Below the pieces are notes generated by a model, which saw only the letters and a program-made list of their open reading frames with translations, did not search any database and had not been told where the DNA came from. Below are positions 1-7,069 of a stretch of 7,105 nucleotides of DNA, one piece after another (the stretch's first letter is position 1; each line of letters opens with the position of its first letter). This stretch comes from Clostridiales bacterium (lineage in GTDB: Bacteria > Bacillota > Clostridia > Saccharofermentanales > Saccharofermentanaceae): positions 1 to 7,105 of the forward strand of contig JAGAFH010000034.1 of the NCBI GenBank assembly GCA_017612755.1, written 5' to 3'. Both the position numbers and the translations under genes were made by a program.

Positions 1-2787
1 AAGATAGATGCCGCCTGCCATCTCGACCTTATCGACAGCATTTGAGTCATTGGGAATGGCAACGATTATGGTTCCCATTGTCCTACTGAAGAGATCTTCC
101 ATTGCGAGTTTGTCAGAGAACTTAAAACCGAGTCCGTTGCCGAAACACATGGAAGCAACTCTTGAAGCCACACCGGATGCTCTTACTACCGCGCTGTTTT
201 GTACCTGTCTCCTGTCCTGAAGCTCCTTTACGGCCTTAAAGACCCGGAGAACATGCTCTTTTTTATAGAATCCCTTGCCATTCCTTGCACATCTGATCAT
301 GTAAAGTCTCTGACCTGCGGATGTGAGGATGGAAGAGATGAGTTTATCTGTAGTAGTCATTCCGACCGCAAAGCTTACGAGCGTCGGAGGAACGTGGATC
401 TCATTAAAGGATCCGCTCATGGAGTCCTTTCCGCCGATAGAACCTGTTCCGAAATCAAGCTGTGCCTGATATGCACCAAGAAGTGCTGACAAAGGCTTGC
501 CCCAGCTCTTCTCTGATCCCATCCTCTCGAAATACTCCTGGAATGTGAGTCTTGCTTTCGCAGGATCAGCACCCATCGCGAGGAGCTTCAAAAGGCTCTC
601 AACAACTGAATGGTAGGAACCTGCATATGTATTCCATTCGGTGAAATTAGGATCAAAACCATATGTCATTACAGAGCAGTCAGATGTGGTTCCCTTCTCC
701 ATGGGGATCTTTGCAGCCATACCTTCTTCCGGCGAATTCTGGTATTTACCGCCATAAGGCATTAACGCTGTAGCCGCACCGATCGATGAATCGAATCTCT
801 GCGTAAGTCCTTTACGCGAACAGCCGTCAAGACTCGACAGAGCACCCTTAAGGGAAGCAGCAAAATCGCCGGCCTTATATGAATCGATAGTCCTGTCGAT
901 ATAAATGTTTTCCATGTCAGGAGCCGCAACGACAGCCTTTGCATACTGCTTGGCACCGTTAGTATCGATAAAACTCCTGGGAAGATCTACGATAGTATTG
1001 CCGCACCATACCATCTTCATAACAGGCTCTTCGGTGACTCTTGCAACAACAGTAGCCTCAAGATTCTCGCGGTCTGCAGCAGCCATGAAATCATCAAGAT
1101 CTGCAGGATGGATAACAACTGCCATTCTCTCCTGAGACTCTGAGATAGCGATCTCCGTACCATCCAGACCTTCATACTTCTTGGGAACAGCATCCAGGTT
1201 GATCTCAAGACCTGCTGCCAGCTCGCCGATGGCAACAGATACGCCGCCTGCACCGAAGTCATTGCACCTGATGATGAGCTTTGTCACCTCAGGATCACGG
1301 AAGAGCCTCTGAAGCTTGCGCTCTGTCGGAGGATTACCCTTCTGGACCTCGGAACCGCATGTCAGAACTGATTTTGTATCATGAGCCTTGGAGGAACCTG
1401 TAGCTCCGCCGATGCCGTCTCTGCCTGTTCTTCCGCCGAGCAACACGACGATGTCACCGTCAGATGGTCTCTCTCTTACGATGTTTTCAGCAGGAGCAGC
1501 AGCAATAACAGCACCTATCTCCATCCTCTTTGCTACATAACCGGGATGATAGATCTCATCTACCTGGCCTGTAGCAAGACCGATCTGGTTGCCGTATGAA
1601 GAATATCCGGCGGCAGCAGTCCTGACGATCTTTTTCTGTGACAGTTTTCCCTTAAGCGTCATGGAAACAGGAACTGTCGGGTCTCCTGCGCCCGTTACAC
1701 GCATAGCCTGATATACATATGATCTTCCTGACAGAGGATCCCTGATAGCGCCGCCAAGACATGTTGCCGCACCACCGAAAGGCTCGATCTCCGTAGGATG
1801 ATTATGAGTCTCGTTCTTGAACATGAGGATATAATCCTTATCCTCACCATCTACCTTGATACGGATCTTGATAGAGCAGGCATTGATCTCTTCAGACTCA
1901 TCCAGATCCTGAAGCTTTCCGTCCTTCTTAAGCTTTCTCATAGCCATTGTGGCTATATCCATAAGGCAGATGTGCTTCCGGGAGATCCTGTCACCGTATA
2001 CCTCTTCCCTGGTCTTCAGGTAATCGGCATAACTAGCCTTGATATCTTCTGTCAGCTCATCATCACCGTCAAACTTGATATCTGTAAGTTCCGTAAGGAA
2101 AGTGGTGTGGCGGCAGTTATCTGACCAGTATGTATCAAGCACCCTGATCTCGGTGATGGTGGGATTTCTTCCCTCTTTCTTGAAAAAATCCTGGGTAAAA
2201 GCGATATCAGCCTCGCTCATGGCAAGACCTAAGGAGGATCTCAGGTCAAAGAGAACCTTCTCATCCATATCGATAAAGCCCACCAAAGTCTCGACTTCAG
2301 TAGGGATATCATAAACATCCTCAAGGGTTGCGGGCTTTTCGGAGGAAGCCTCACGGCACTCTACGGGATTGATGAGATAATCGGAGATCTTGGCTTTCTC
2401 CTCATCTGTCAAAGAACCATAGAAAGCAACGATCTTTGCTGTCTTTACAAGAGGTCTCTCCTTCTGGGTCAGGAACTGGACGCACTGGGCAGCGGAATCC
2501 GCCCTCTGGTCATACTGTCCGGGAAGAGCCTCAATAATAAGAACGTAACAACTGTCGGAAAGGTCTGTGTCCTCATCGTAGACGTCATCTACCGGGGGCT
2601 CTGAGAATACCACCTTCTTGGCGGCCTCATACTCATCATCGGTAATGCCTGAAATGTCATAACGGTTGATAACACGGACTTTTGTGACTGTCTTGATATC
2701 AAGATCTGCCGTGATATCGCTTAAAATACCTTTTGCCTCAACGGCAAAAGCTTCCTTTTTCTCTGATAAAACTCTTCGGACCTGCAT
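1..2787 (-). CDS. purL: Phosphoribosylformylglycinamidine synthase, long single-chain form (3' end missing)
   Basis: FGAM synthase is the cytoplasmic fourth step of de novo purine synthesis: FGAR + glutamine + ATP give FGAM + glutamate + ADP + Pi. The frame is open without a stop from ATG 2787 to base 1 (929 codons). The long-form family of streptococci and clostridia is about 1240 residues, so the C-terminal class I glutaminase domain with its Cys-His-Glu triad lies beyond the left edge. In order I see: an N-terminal PurS-like domain (about 1-170, opening MQVRRVLSEKKEAF, with EALPGQYDQRA); a linker ending in TYWSDNCRHTTF (about 218-229); the first synthetase half with NETHNHPTEIEPFGG (325 on) and DPLSGRSYVYQAMR; NDFGAGG (509-515); SESQERM (549-555); then the second half with QEYFERM (about 750-756) and GGKDSMSG (785-792). 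Residue 224 is Asn where relatives have His (see findings). The start is supported by an AGGGAG site 9 bases upstream. It is likely transcribed from its own promoter at 2824-2852. Confidence 0.96.
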   Translation of the reverse strand, partial: MQVRRVLSEKKEAFAVEAKGILSDITADLDIKTVTKVRVINRYDISGITDDEYEAAKKVVFSEPPVDDVYDEDTDLSDSCYVLIIEALPGQYDQRADSAAQCVQFLTQKERPLVKTAKIVAFYGSLTDEEKAKISDYLINPVECREASSEKPATLEDVYDIPTEVETLVGFIDMDEKVLFDLRSSLGLAMSEADIAFTQDFFKKEGRNPTITEIRVLDTYWSDNCRHTTFLTELTDIKFDGDDELTEDIKASYADYLKTREEVYGDRISRKHICLMDIATMAMRKLKKDGKLQDLDESEEINACSIKIRIKVDGEDKDYILMFKNETHNHPTEIEPFGGAATCLGGAIRDPLSGRSYVYQAMRVTGAGDPTVPVSMTLKGKLSQKKIVRTAAAGYSSYGNQIGLATGQVDEIYHPGYVAKRMEIGAVIAAAPAENIVRERPSDGDIVVLLGGRTGRDGIGGATGSSKAHDTKSVLTCGSEVQKGNPPTERKLQRLFRDPEVTKLIIRCNDFGAGGVSVAIGELAAGLEINLDAVPKKYEGLDGTEIAISESQERMAVVIHPADLDDFMAAADRENLEATVVARVTEEPVMKMVWCGNTIVDLPRSFIDTNGAKQYAKAVVAAPDMENIYIDRTIDSYKAGDFAASLKGALSSLDGCSRKGLTQRFDSSIGAATALMPYGGKYQNSPEEGMAAKIPMEKGTTSDCSVMTYGFDPNFTEWNTYAGSYHSVVESLLKLLAMGADPAKARLTFQEYFERMGSEKSWGKPLSALLGAYQAQLDFGTGSIGGKDSMSGSFNEIHVPPTLVSFAVGMTTTDKLISSILTSAGQRLYMIRCARNGKGFYKKEHVLRVFKAVKELQDRRQVQNSAVVRASGVASRVASMCFGNGLGFKFSDKLAMEDLFSRTMGTIIVAIPNDSNAVDKVEMAGGIYL

Positions 2788-2796
2788 TGGAAGATT

Positions 2797-2803
2797 CTCC
2801 CTT
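2797..2803 (-). promoter_or_regulatory. Ribosome binding site of purL
   Basis: The minus strand reads AAGGGAG ending 9 bases before ATG 2787. This is a strong Shine-Dalgarno match at normal spacing. No other in-frame start nearby competes, so it fixes the purL start. Confidence 0.8.
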
Positions 2804-2823
2804 TTATCTTTTTTAACTTAAAG

Positions 2824-2852
2824 ATTATAACATAATACGCGGGTACATATTA
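2824..2852 (-). promoter_or_regulatory. Probable extended -10 (sigma-A type) promoter of purL
   Basis: The minus strand has TGTTATAAT at 2832-2824, a perfect extended -10 (TGn followed by TATAAT). The hexamer 17 bases upstream (TAATAT, 2852-2847) is a poor -35, which is usual for extended -10 promoters. Transcription would start near 2817, giving a leader of only about 30 nt. That leaves no room for a purine riboswitch. The -35 side overlaps the stop codon of the upstream EamA gene and the palindrome at 2834-2860. The motif match is seen; promoter activity is inferred. Confidence 0.6.
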
Positions 2853-2860
2853 CGCGTATT
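2834..2860. repeat. Perfect 8-bp inverted repeat (AATACGCG, 11-base spacer, CGCGTATT)
   Basis: The arms at 2834-2841 and 2853-2860 are exact reverse complements. The right arm encodes the last codons of the EamA gene, the stop TAA sits in the spacer, and the left arm lies between the -10 and -35 positions of the purL promoter. Read on the plus strand, the hairpin is followed by a T-rich run (2859-2868), like an intrinsic terminator of antisense transcription. Read on the minus strand it lacks a U tract, so it is a weak terminator for the EamA gene. An operator is the other reading. The symmetry is certain; its role is not. Confidence 0.6.
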
Positions 2861-3716
2861 TTTTATTTGTAACATGCCATCTGTAAACAGCAATACCGAT
2901 GATGATGCCATAGCCAATGAAGCTGAAAATATCCGGAGTCTGGCCCAGGAATATGATCCCCAGGGCGACGGCAAAGAGCACCTGGGTATAGTCAAAAACG
3001 GATATCTCCCTGGCAGGGGCATATTTATAGGCTGTCGTAATGCCAAACTGGCCCAAAGTGGCACATGATCCGGCCATGAGAAGACAGAGGAGCTGCTTTC
3101 CCGACATGGGCGTGTAATCGAAGATAAGGAAAGGCAGGGTCACAAGGGACGAAAAAAGGCTGAAACAAAAGACTATAAGGGGCGGCTTTACCCCTTCCCC
3201 CGTCATCTTCCTGACGAAAACATAAGCGGTCCCTGCTCCGAATCCTCCGTAAAGGCCGATAAGCGCAGGCCCCATGGTCATGGAAAAACCGGGCTTTATT
3301 ATAAAAAGTGATCCCGTAAATGCTATCAGAGTGGCTATGATATCCACATTTTTAGGCTTTTCTTTAAGGACCGGGATCGATATAAGGATAGCAAAGAACG
3401 GAGACAGCTTATTGAGCATATTGGAATCGGCAAGACCTATCTTGTCTATGGCATAGAAGTTGGCGATAAGGGCGGAAGTTCCGAAAACGCACCGGCAGGC
3501 CAGATCAAGGGCGTTTTTCTTTTCAAAATGAAGATTCTCCTTAGATCTGAACAGCAGAAAAGAAGAAAATACCAAAGCTATACAGTTCCTGAAAAAGGCT
3601 TTCTGCATGGTGGGAAGATCTCCGGAAAGATTGACAAAGAAGGTCATGAGAGAAAATCCCAGGGCAGCAAGAAGGATACAGACTATTCCCTTTTTAATAT
3701 CTGAAGCTTTTTCCAT
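2850..3716 (-). CDS. DMT-superfamily transporter with two EamA domains
   Basis: This is a 288-residue inner-membrane protein of the drug/metabolite transporter superfamily, the usual length for the ten-helix type. Two EamA repeats are visible, about 8-140 and 150-280. Each contains five hydrophobic segments and ends in a helix followed by a short polar stretch. Family-like signatures are NKLSPFFAILISIPVLKEKP (about 102-121) in the first repeat and FDYTQVLFAVALGIIFLGQT (about 241-260) in the second. In the second, the usual Glu of the 'F-L-G-E' turn is Gln259. The tail (HVTNKKYA) is basic and cytoplasmic. Substrates of this family range from amino acids and their analogues to nucleosides and drugs, and nothing here identifies which applies. 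The ATG overlaps the upstream cotransporter stop by one base (TGATG), and a modest AAAAGG site precedes it, so expression is probably coupled to that gene. There is no obvious minus-strand terminator after it. Confidence 0.9.
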   Translation of the reverse strand: MEKASDIKKGIVCILLAALGFSLMTFFVNLSGDLPTMQKAFFRNCIALVFSSFLLFRSKENLHFEKKNALDLACRCVFGTSALIANFYAIDKIGLADSNMLNKLSPFFAILISIPVLKEKPKNVDIIATLIAFTGSLFIIKPGFSMTMGPALIGLYGGFGAGTAYVFVRKMTGEGVKPPLIVFCFSLFSSLVTLPFLIFDYTPMSGKQLLCLLMAGSCATLGQFGITTAYKYAPAREISVFDYTQVLFAVALGIIFLGQTPDIFSFIGYGIIIGIAVYRWHVTNKKYA

Positions 3717-5557
3717 CAGGCCTTTTCTACAGCGGAAAGATCAAGTTCCAGCTGTCCGTCATCAAGCTCCAGCTGACTGAAATACAGGTCGTGGATCTTG
3801 TTGAAGGTCTTGTCGAAATCAGCATCTCCGCCCTTCTGAAGGGATTCATAATAAAGATGCTCATGGTCGGCCAGTTCAGGACGGATCCTTACCATGGTGG
3901 CGATACCGATATTACTGCAGACACTGGTGATCCTCTTTATCTCTACCATGAGATTTGAGAAGATGGCATCTGCCATGATATTACACTCACCGCTGCTCAT
4001 TCGGGTGAAATGGTTCTGTTTAAGCTGGGTAATAAGCTCGGAAGTTACCCTGACCATAGGCTCTATCTGCATGGCGGCCTCTCCGTCTCTCTTCTTAAAA
4101 GCAGATTCAGCATGATCGATGATGTTATTGACCAGATTATAAAGGACGATGATCTCCCGGTTTGCCGCATGGGAGAAATAAGTAGAACTCTTACTCATTC
4201 CTTCAGCCAGATCGGCAATGTTTACAGCGTGGTCCCCAAGCCTTTCAAACTCAGCCACCACCTTATAATACTGGTTTAATATCTGGACATGGTCCTCACT
4301 CTGAAGATGAGGAAGAAGTTCGACCATATATCTGCTGAGGCGGTCAGTCATCATGTCGATCTCATTTTCTTCGAGATTGATCTCCTCGTAAGTATCCGCA
4401 TTAAAATTACGCAGCAGCGCAAATGACTTGTCTATATTAGTCTCGGCAGACTGAAGCATGGCCAGGAGCACGTTATAGCAGCTCTTAAGGGCGATGGCAG
4501 GGGTACTGAAGAACGCGGGAGTAAGTCCGTCCAGTATTTCCTGATACTTTTCCTTCTTCTGGGCATCATCCTTTATTATGACGCAGCTGAGCTTTTCGAG
4601 GAGTCCTACAAAAGGCAGAAGGATAATGGCGCATGTAAGGTTAAATACTGAGTTGGTATTGGCAATGACACTGGAATTGACGATAGAGTCCCAAAGACCA
4701 TCGATAAGTCCCATCTTATGGATCAAGGTAACTGCCACAAGAACAAGAACGGTCTTACCGATATTAAAGAGGATATTGAACATACCTACCCTTCTGGCAT
4801 CAGCCTTGGCACCGATGGAACAGACGATGGCCGTAGTTACGCAGTCACCGAGATAGATACCTACGATAATGGGATAAATAGCCTTGAAAGTAAGAAGTCC
4901 TGAGGAAGAGAAAGCCTGAAGGATACCTACGGCGGCAGAGGAACTCTGGAGCACGAAGGAGATACCGGCACCGGCCAGATATCCCATGAAAGGATTATCT
5001 CCCAGGCTGGAGAAGATATTCTCCACTATTCCCGATTCTTTAAGGGTATTGACTGCAGCAGTCATATTAAGAAGACCGGAGAAAAGGACTCCGAATCCTA
5101 TGGCGATATTACCCGCGGATTTTGTACTGTTCTTCTTGGCAGACATTATAAGTATAATGCCAAGAATAAGCGTTATGGGAGCCAGTGTGGAAGGCTGGAA
5201 GAACCGGAGCCAGGATGTGGCTGCGGAACTGGTATCAAGATCAAGGAGCCTTATGATCTGACCTGTAACGGTAGTACCGACGTTAGCTCCAACGATGATG
5301 CCCAGGGACTGCCGGAGGGTCAGGATGCCTGCGGCAACGAGACCTGATGTGATAACGATGGTCGCTGTGGAGGACTGGATAAGACATGTGATCAGAAGTC
5401 CTAATATAAAAGCTTTGAAGGGGTTGTTCGTAACTTTCTCCATTACGGTCTTAAAAGTACTTGAGGAGTTCTCTTTAAGGGAATCACCCATAAGCCTCAT
5501 TCCGTAAAGGAACATGGCAAGACCGCCCAGAAGCGAGATTACGTTAAAAATATCCAT
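3716..5557 (-). CDS. Na+/phosphate cotransporter family protein with C-terminal PhoU region
   Basis: This 613-residue membrane protein likely takes up inorganic phosphate with sodium. Its N-terminal half (about 1-325) carries the two inverted Na/Pi-cotransporter repeats. Each is marked by a QSS motif: QSSTATIVITSG (61-72), followed by GANVGTTVTG (90-99), and QSSSAAVGILQAFSSSG (204-220), followed by GIYLGDCVTT (233-242). The second glycine motif departs from the usual G-N-x-G-T pattern. The C-terminal part (about 340-575) is predicted helical and PhoU-like. One good PhoU signature is present, EFERLGDHAVNIADLAE (436-452). The corresponding second site, around KRITSVCSNI (541-550), has lost the Glu and Asp positions. 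PhoU-type tails are thought to sense or gate phosphate transport. The start at 5557 is supported by AAGGGG 5 bases upstream and a likely promoter in the preceding gap. The protein ends in an acidic tail containing a seven-residue duplication. The symbol nptA is used for relatives, but I do not assign it. Confidence 0.93.
   Translation of the reverse strand: MDIFNVISLLGGLAMFLYGMRLMGDSLKENSSSTFKTVMEKVTNNPFKAFILGLLITCLIQSSTATIVITSGLVAAGILTLRQSLGIIVGANVGTTVTGQIIRLLDLDTSSAATSWLRFFQPSTLAPITLILGIILIMSAKKNSTKSAGNIAIGFGVLFSGLLNMTAAVNTLKESGIVENIFSSLGDNPFMGYLAGAGISFVLQSSSAAVGILQAFSSSGLLTFKAIYPIIVGIYLGDCVTTAIVCSIGAKADARRVGMFNILFNIGKTVLVLVAVTLIHKMGLIDGLWDSIVNSSVIANTNSVFNLTCAIILLPFVGLLEKLSCVIIKDDAQKKEKYQEILDGLTPAFFSTPAIALKSCYNVLLAMLQSAETNIDKSFALLRNFNADTYEEINLEENEIDMMTDRLSRYMVELLPHLQSEDHVQILNQYYKVVAEFERLGDHAVNIADLAEGMSKSSTYFSHAANREIIVLYNLVNNIIDHAESAFKKRDGEAAMQIEPMVRVTSELITQLKQNHFTRMSSGECNIMADAIFSNLMVEIKRITSVCSNIGIATMVRIRPELADHEHLYYESLQKGGDADFDKTFNKIHDLYFSQLELDDGQLELDLSAVEKA
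3734..3775 (-). repeat. 21-bp imperfect tandem duplication at the 3' end of the cotransporter gene
   Basis: Two adjacent 21-bp units (3775-3755 and 3754-3734) encode QLELDDG and QLELDLS. The first 15 bases of the units differ at one synonymous position. The repeat adds acidic and hydrophobic residues to the extreme C-terminus, beyond the PhoU region. It looks like a small in-frame duplication in a tolerant tail. Confidence 0.7.
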
Positions 5558-5562
5558 ATAAA

Positions 5563-5568
5563 CCCCTT
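5563..5568 (-). promoter_or_regulatory. Ribosome binding site of the Na/Pi cotransporter gene
   Basis: The minus strand reads AAGGGG, separated by 5 bases from ATG 5557. It supports this start over any internal methionine. Confidence 0.75.
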
Positions 5569-5586
5569 AATGATCAGCTACTTCGG

Positions 5587-5615
5587 ATTTTAACATAACA
5601 TCAGTTTCATTTCAT
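5587..5615 (-). promoter_or_regulatory. Probable promoter of the cotransporter-EamA operon
   Basis: The minus strand has TAAAAT (5592-5587, five of six to the -10 consensus), preceded by TG one base away, making an extended -10. A -35-like ATGAAA (5615-5610, four of six) sits 17 bases upstream. Transcription would begin near 5580 with a leader of about 22 nt. It lies within the 78-bp gap after the DUF6020 gene, where no terminator hairpin is visible, so read-through from upstream is also possible. Inferred from motif matches. Confidence 0.5.
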
Positions 5616-5635
5616 TTATATTTAAGACAAAATAA

Positions 5636-7069
5636 TCAGTCTTTCCTGCCCTGCTTTATGTACATTTCTTCAGAAAACACTATCCCGGGTATCAAAGGAG
5701 CCGTATAGATAAGGCTCAGGGCATATCTGGCTCCGTTATAAGGAGAAGCGCAGAGCACAAGGATCGATACGAAAACAGGTACCAGACAGAGAATGTGCCT
5801 GTAAGACTTCCTTTCAAGAACGAAAAGGAACGTAAGAACAGGGATCCACCAGGAATATATGACTGTCAGGAAAGGAACAGGGTATTTCAGACCGCAGATC
5901 TTATTATAAAGTTCCTTAAACCCAAGTCTAATATCCGAAAGGCCCTCAGGATTTGTGACCTCCACCCAGTCCTGGGAGGGTATCCCGGTATATATCTGAA
6001 TAGTAGAAACAGGAGAAAAGAACCCGGCACAGGTGCCTAAAGTGGCCTTTATGCAAGATCCCGGATAGCGGATCGCCAAAGAGGCCCAAAGCTTCATAAA
6101 ATCAGATCTCTCCTCCCCTGTAGCTCCAAATCTGTAAGTATTCTTAACATTATCCGATGAACTTATATTGTAGTTTTCGGATATCAAGTCATACTCAACG
6201 ATCTTATCGATGATATCTTTTTCTTCAGAAGACAGCTCATCCCCGTGATCCACCACTACCCTGGCGGTCTGCTGGATGAATGTAGACATCATCTCCTGTT
6301 TGCCTCCGGGATATATATCCGCAAGAGGAAAAACTATCTTCGGCAGAAGGATAAACATGGTGACAGCGGGGAGTAAAACCGGGATCAGCATATTAAGTCT
6401 CTTCCCTTTCAGCGAAGAAGAAAGCAGGAGAGGAAGGCCTGAAAGGACAACAAGGTAAACTCCCGTCTTCTTTGTAAGGCATAAAAGAAGGCATAAGACC
6501 GTAAAAAGTATCAGGATCTTCCTGTCTGCTCCCCTTCTTACGATATCGATATAGACCATCAGATAAAGGATAAATATAAGAGAATAGGTAGTATCTTTTA
6601 TCATGGTGATATTAAAGACGCAAAGACAGGGCATCAGGGAAACAAATAAAAGAGCCAGCTGCCTGTAAAGGACAGGAACATCAAGCCTGGACAGATAACA
6701 CACCATTATCCCGAGGCACAGGGACATCAAAGCCACCTGGATAACAGTAAAAAGAAACATTCCCGTGTTTATATTCCCTATAGACTTTCCTATACCGATA
6801 AATGCAGAATAGATAAGTGTATCAAAGACAGGATGGTGGTCATTAAGAAAACAGGATACGGTCTCCTGTCCCGGGATCCAGCTGTAGGACATGGGGTCTT
6901 TCCCGGTAAAGAAGTCCGTAAGCTGATTTATGGTATCCCAGTTACAGGTACCCGGGTAAAAGATAATGATATATGGGATGTTCAGGATAAAACAAAAGCA
7001 GGATGATATGATGATCCCTTTTTTATTAATATCGAGATCTATCCCCTTTATAACCTTGGGAGATCTCAT
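5636..7069 (-). CDS. DUF6020-type polytopic membrane protein, possible GT-C-like glycosyltransferase (5' end uncertain)
   Basis: This is a 477-residue integral membrane protein with about ten to twelve hydrophobic segments. A short basic N-terminus precedes the first helix (about 18-38). A conserved-looking loop after it has YPGTCNWDTINQL (38-50) and NDHHPVFDTLIY (76-87). Further on come MIKDTTYS (156-163), a large hydrophilic loop (about 248-330) opening with QQTARVV (266-272), and near the end NGARYALSLIY (445-455). This pattern, with an acidic residue in the first loop, a His-Pro pair and a late R-Y-A-L, matches my memory of DUF6020 proteins and resembles GT-C enzymes, which transfer sugars from lipid-linked donors outside the membrane. 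The enzymatic role is inferred, not shown. ATG 7069 has no Shine-Dalgarno site at normal spacing. An AGGTGA at 7097-7092 is too far away, and the frame stays open to base 7105, so the true start may lie outside the window. Its stop is 78 bp before the cotransporter gene. Family assignment is moderate; membrane protein and coding status are firm. Confidence 0.72.
   Translation of the reverse strand: MRSPKVIKGIDLDINKKGIIISSCFCFILNIPYIIIFYPGTCNWDTINQLTDFFTGKDPMSYSWIPGQETVSCFLNDHHPVFDTLIYSAFIGIGKSIGNINTGMFLFTVIQVALMSLCLGIMVCYLSRLDVPVLYRQLALLFVSLMPCLCVFNITMIKDTTYSLIFILYLMVYIDIVRRGADRKILILFTVLCLLLCLTKKTGVYLVVLSGLPLLLSSSLKGKRLNMLIPVLLPAVTMFILLPKIVFPLADIYPGGKQEMMSTFIQQTARVVVDHGDELSSEEKDIIDKIVEYDLISENYNISSSDNVKNTYRFGATGEERSDFMKLWASLAIRYPGSCIKATLGTCAGFFSPVSTIQIYTGIPSQDWVEVTNPEGLSDIRLGFKELYNKICGLKYPVPFLTVIYSWWIPVLTFLFVLERKSYRHILCLVPVFVSILVLCASPYNGARYALSLIYTAPLIPGIVFSEEMYIKQGRKD

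Noticed and set aside
762..1262. Two minus-strand open frames (762-956 and 1017-1262) inside purL
   Set aside because: They are out of frame with the continuous conserved PurL frame, and their sequences are arginine- and serine-rich shadow translations. There is no frameshift in purL.
8..2314. Several plus-strand open frames of 70-108 codons across the purL region, for example 8-220, 199-489, 905-1135 and 1798-2124
   Set aside because: They lie antisense to strongly conserved PurL motifs, have no plausible ribosome sites or domains, and are shadows of the minus-strand gene.
2788..2860. Possible guanine/PurR control element (riboswitch or PurBox) before purL
   Set aside because: There is no space for an aptamer in the predicted leader and no CGAAC-core PurBox is visible.
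2825..3064. Minus-strand 79-codon frame overlapping the end of the EamA gene and the purL promoter
   Set aside because: It is out of frame with an intact EamA domain and resembles no family.
3894..5507. Plus-strand frames opposite the cotransporter gene (3894-4115, 4010-4279, 4578-4856, 4986-5261, 5295-5507)
   Set aside because: They are antisense shadows of a well-supported 613-residue protein, with no start signals or recognisable products.
5558..5635. Possible transcription terminator after the DUF6020 gene
   Set aside because: The gap is A+T-rich, but I find no GC-containing hairpin followed by a U tract on the minus strand.
5795..6458. Plus-strand frames opposite the DUF6020 gene (5795-6040 and 6276-6458)
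   Set aside because: They are shadows with charged, low-quality translations and lie opposite conserved-looking motifs of the minus-strand gene.
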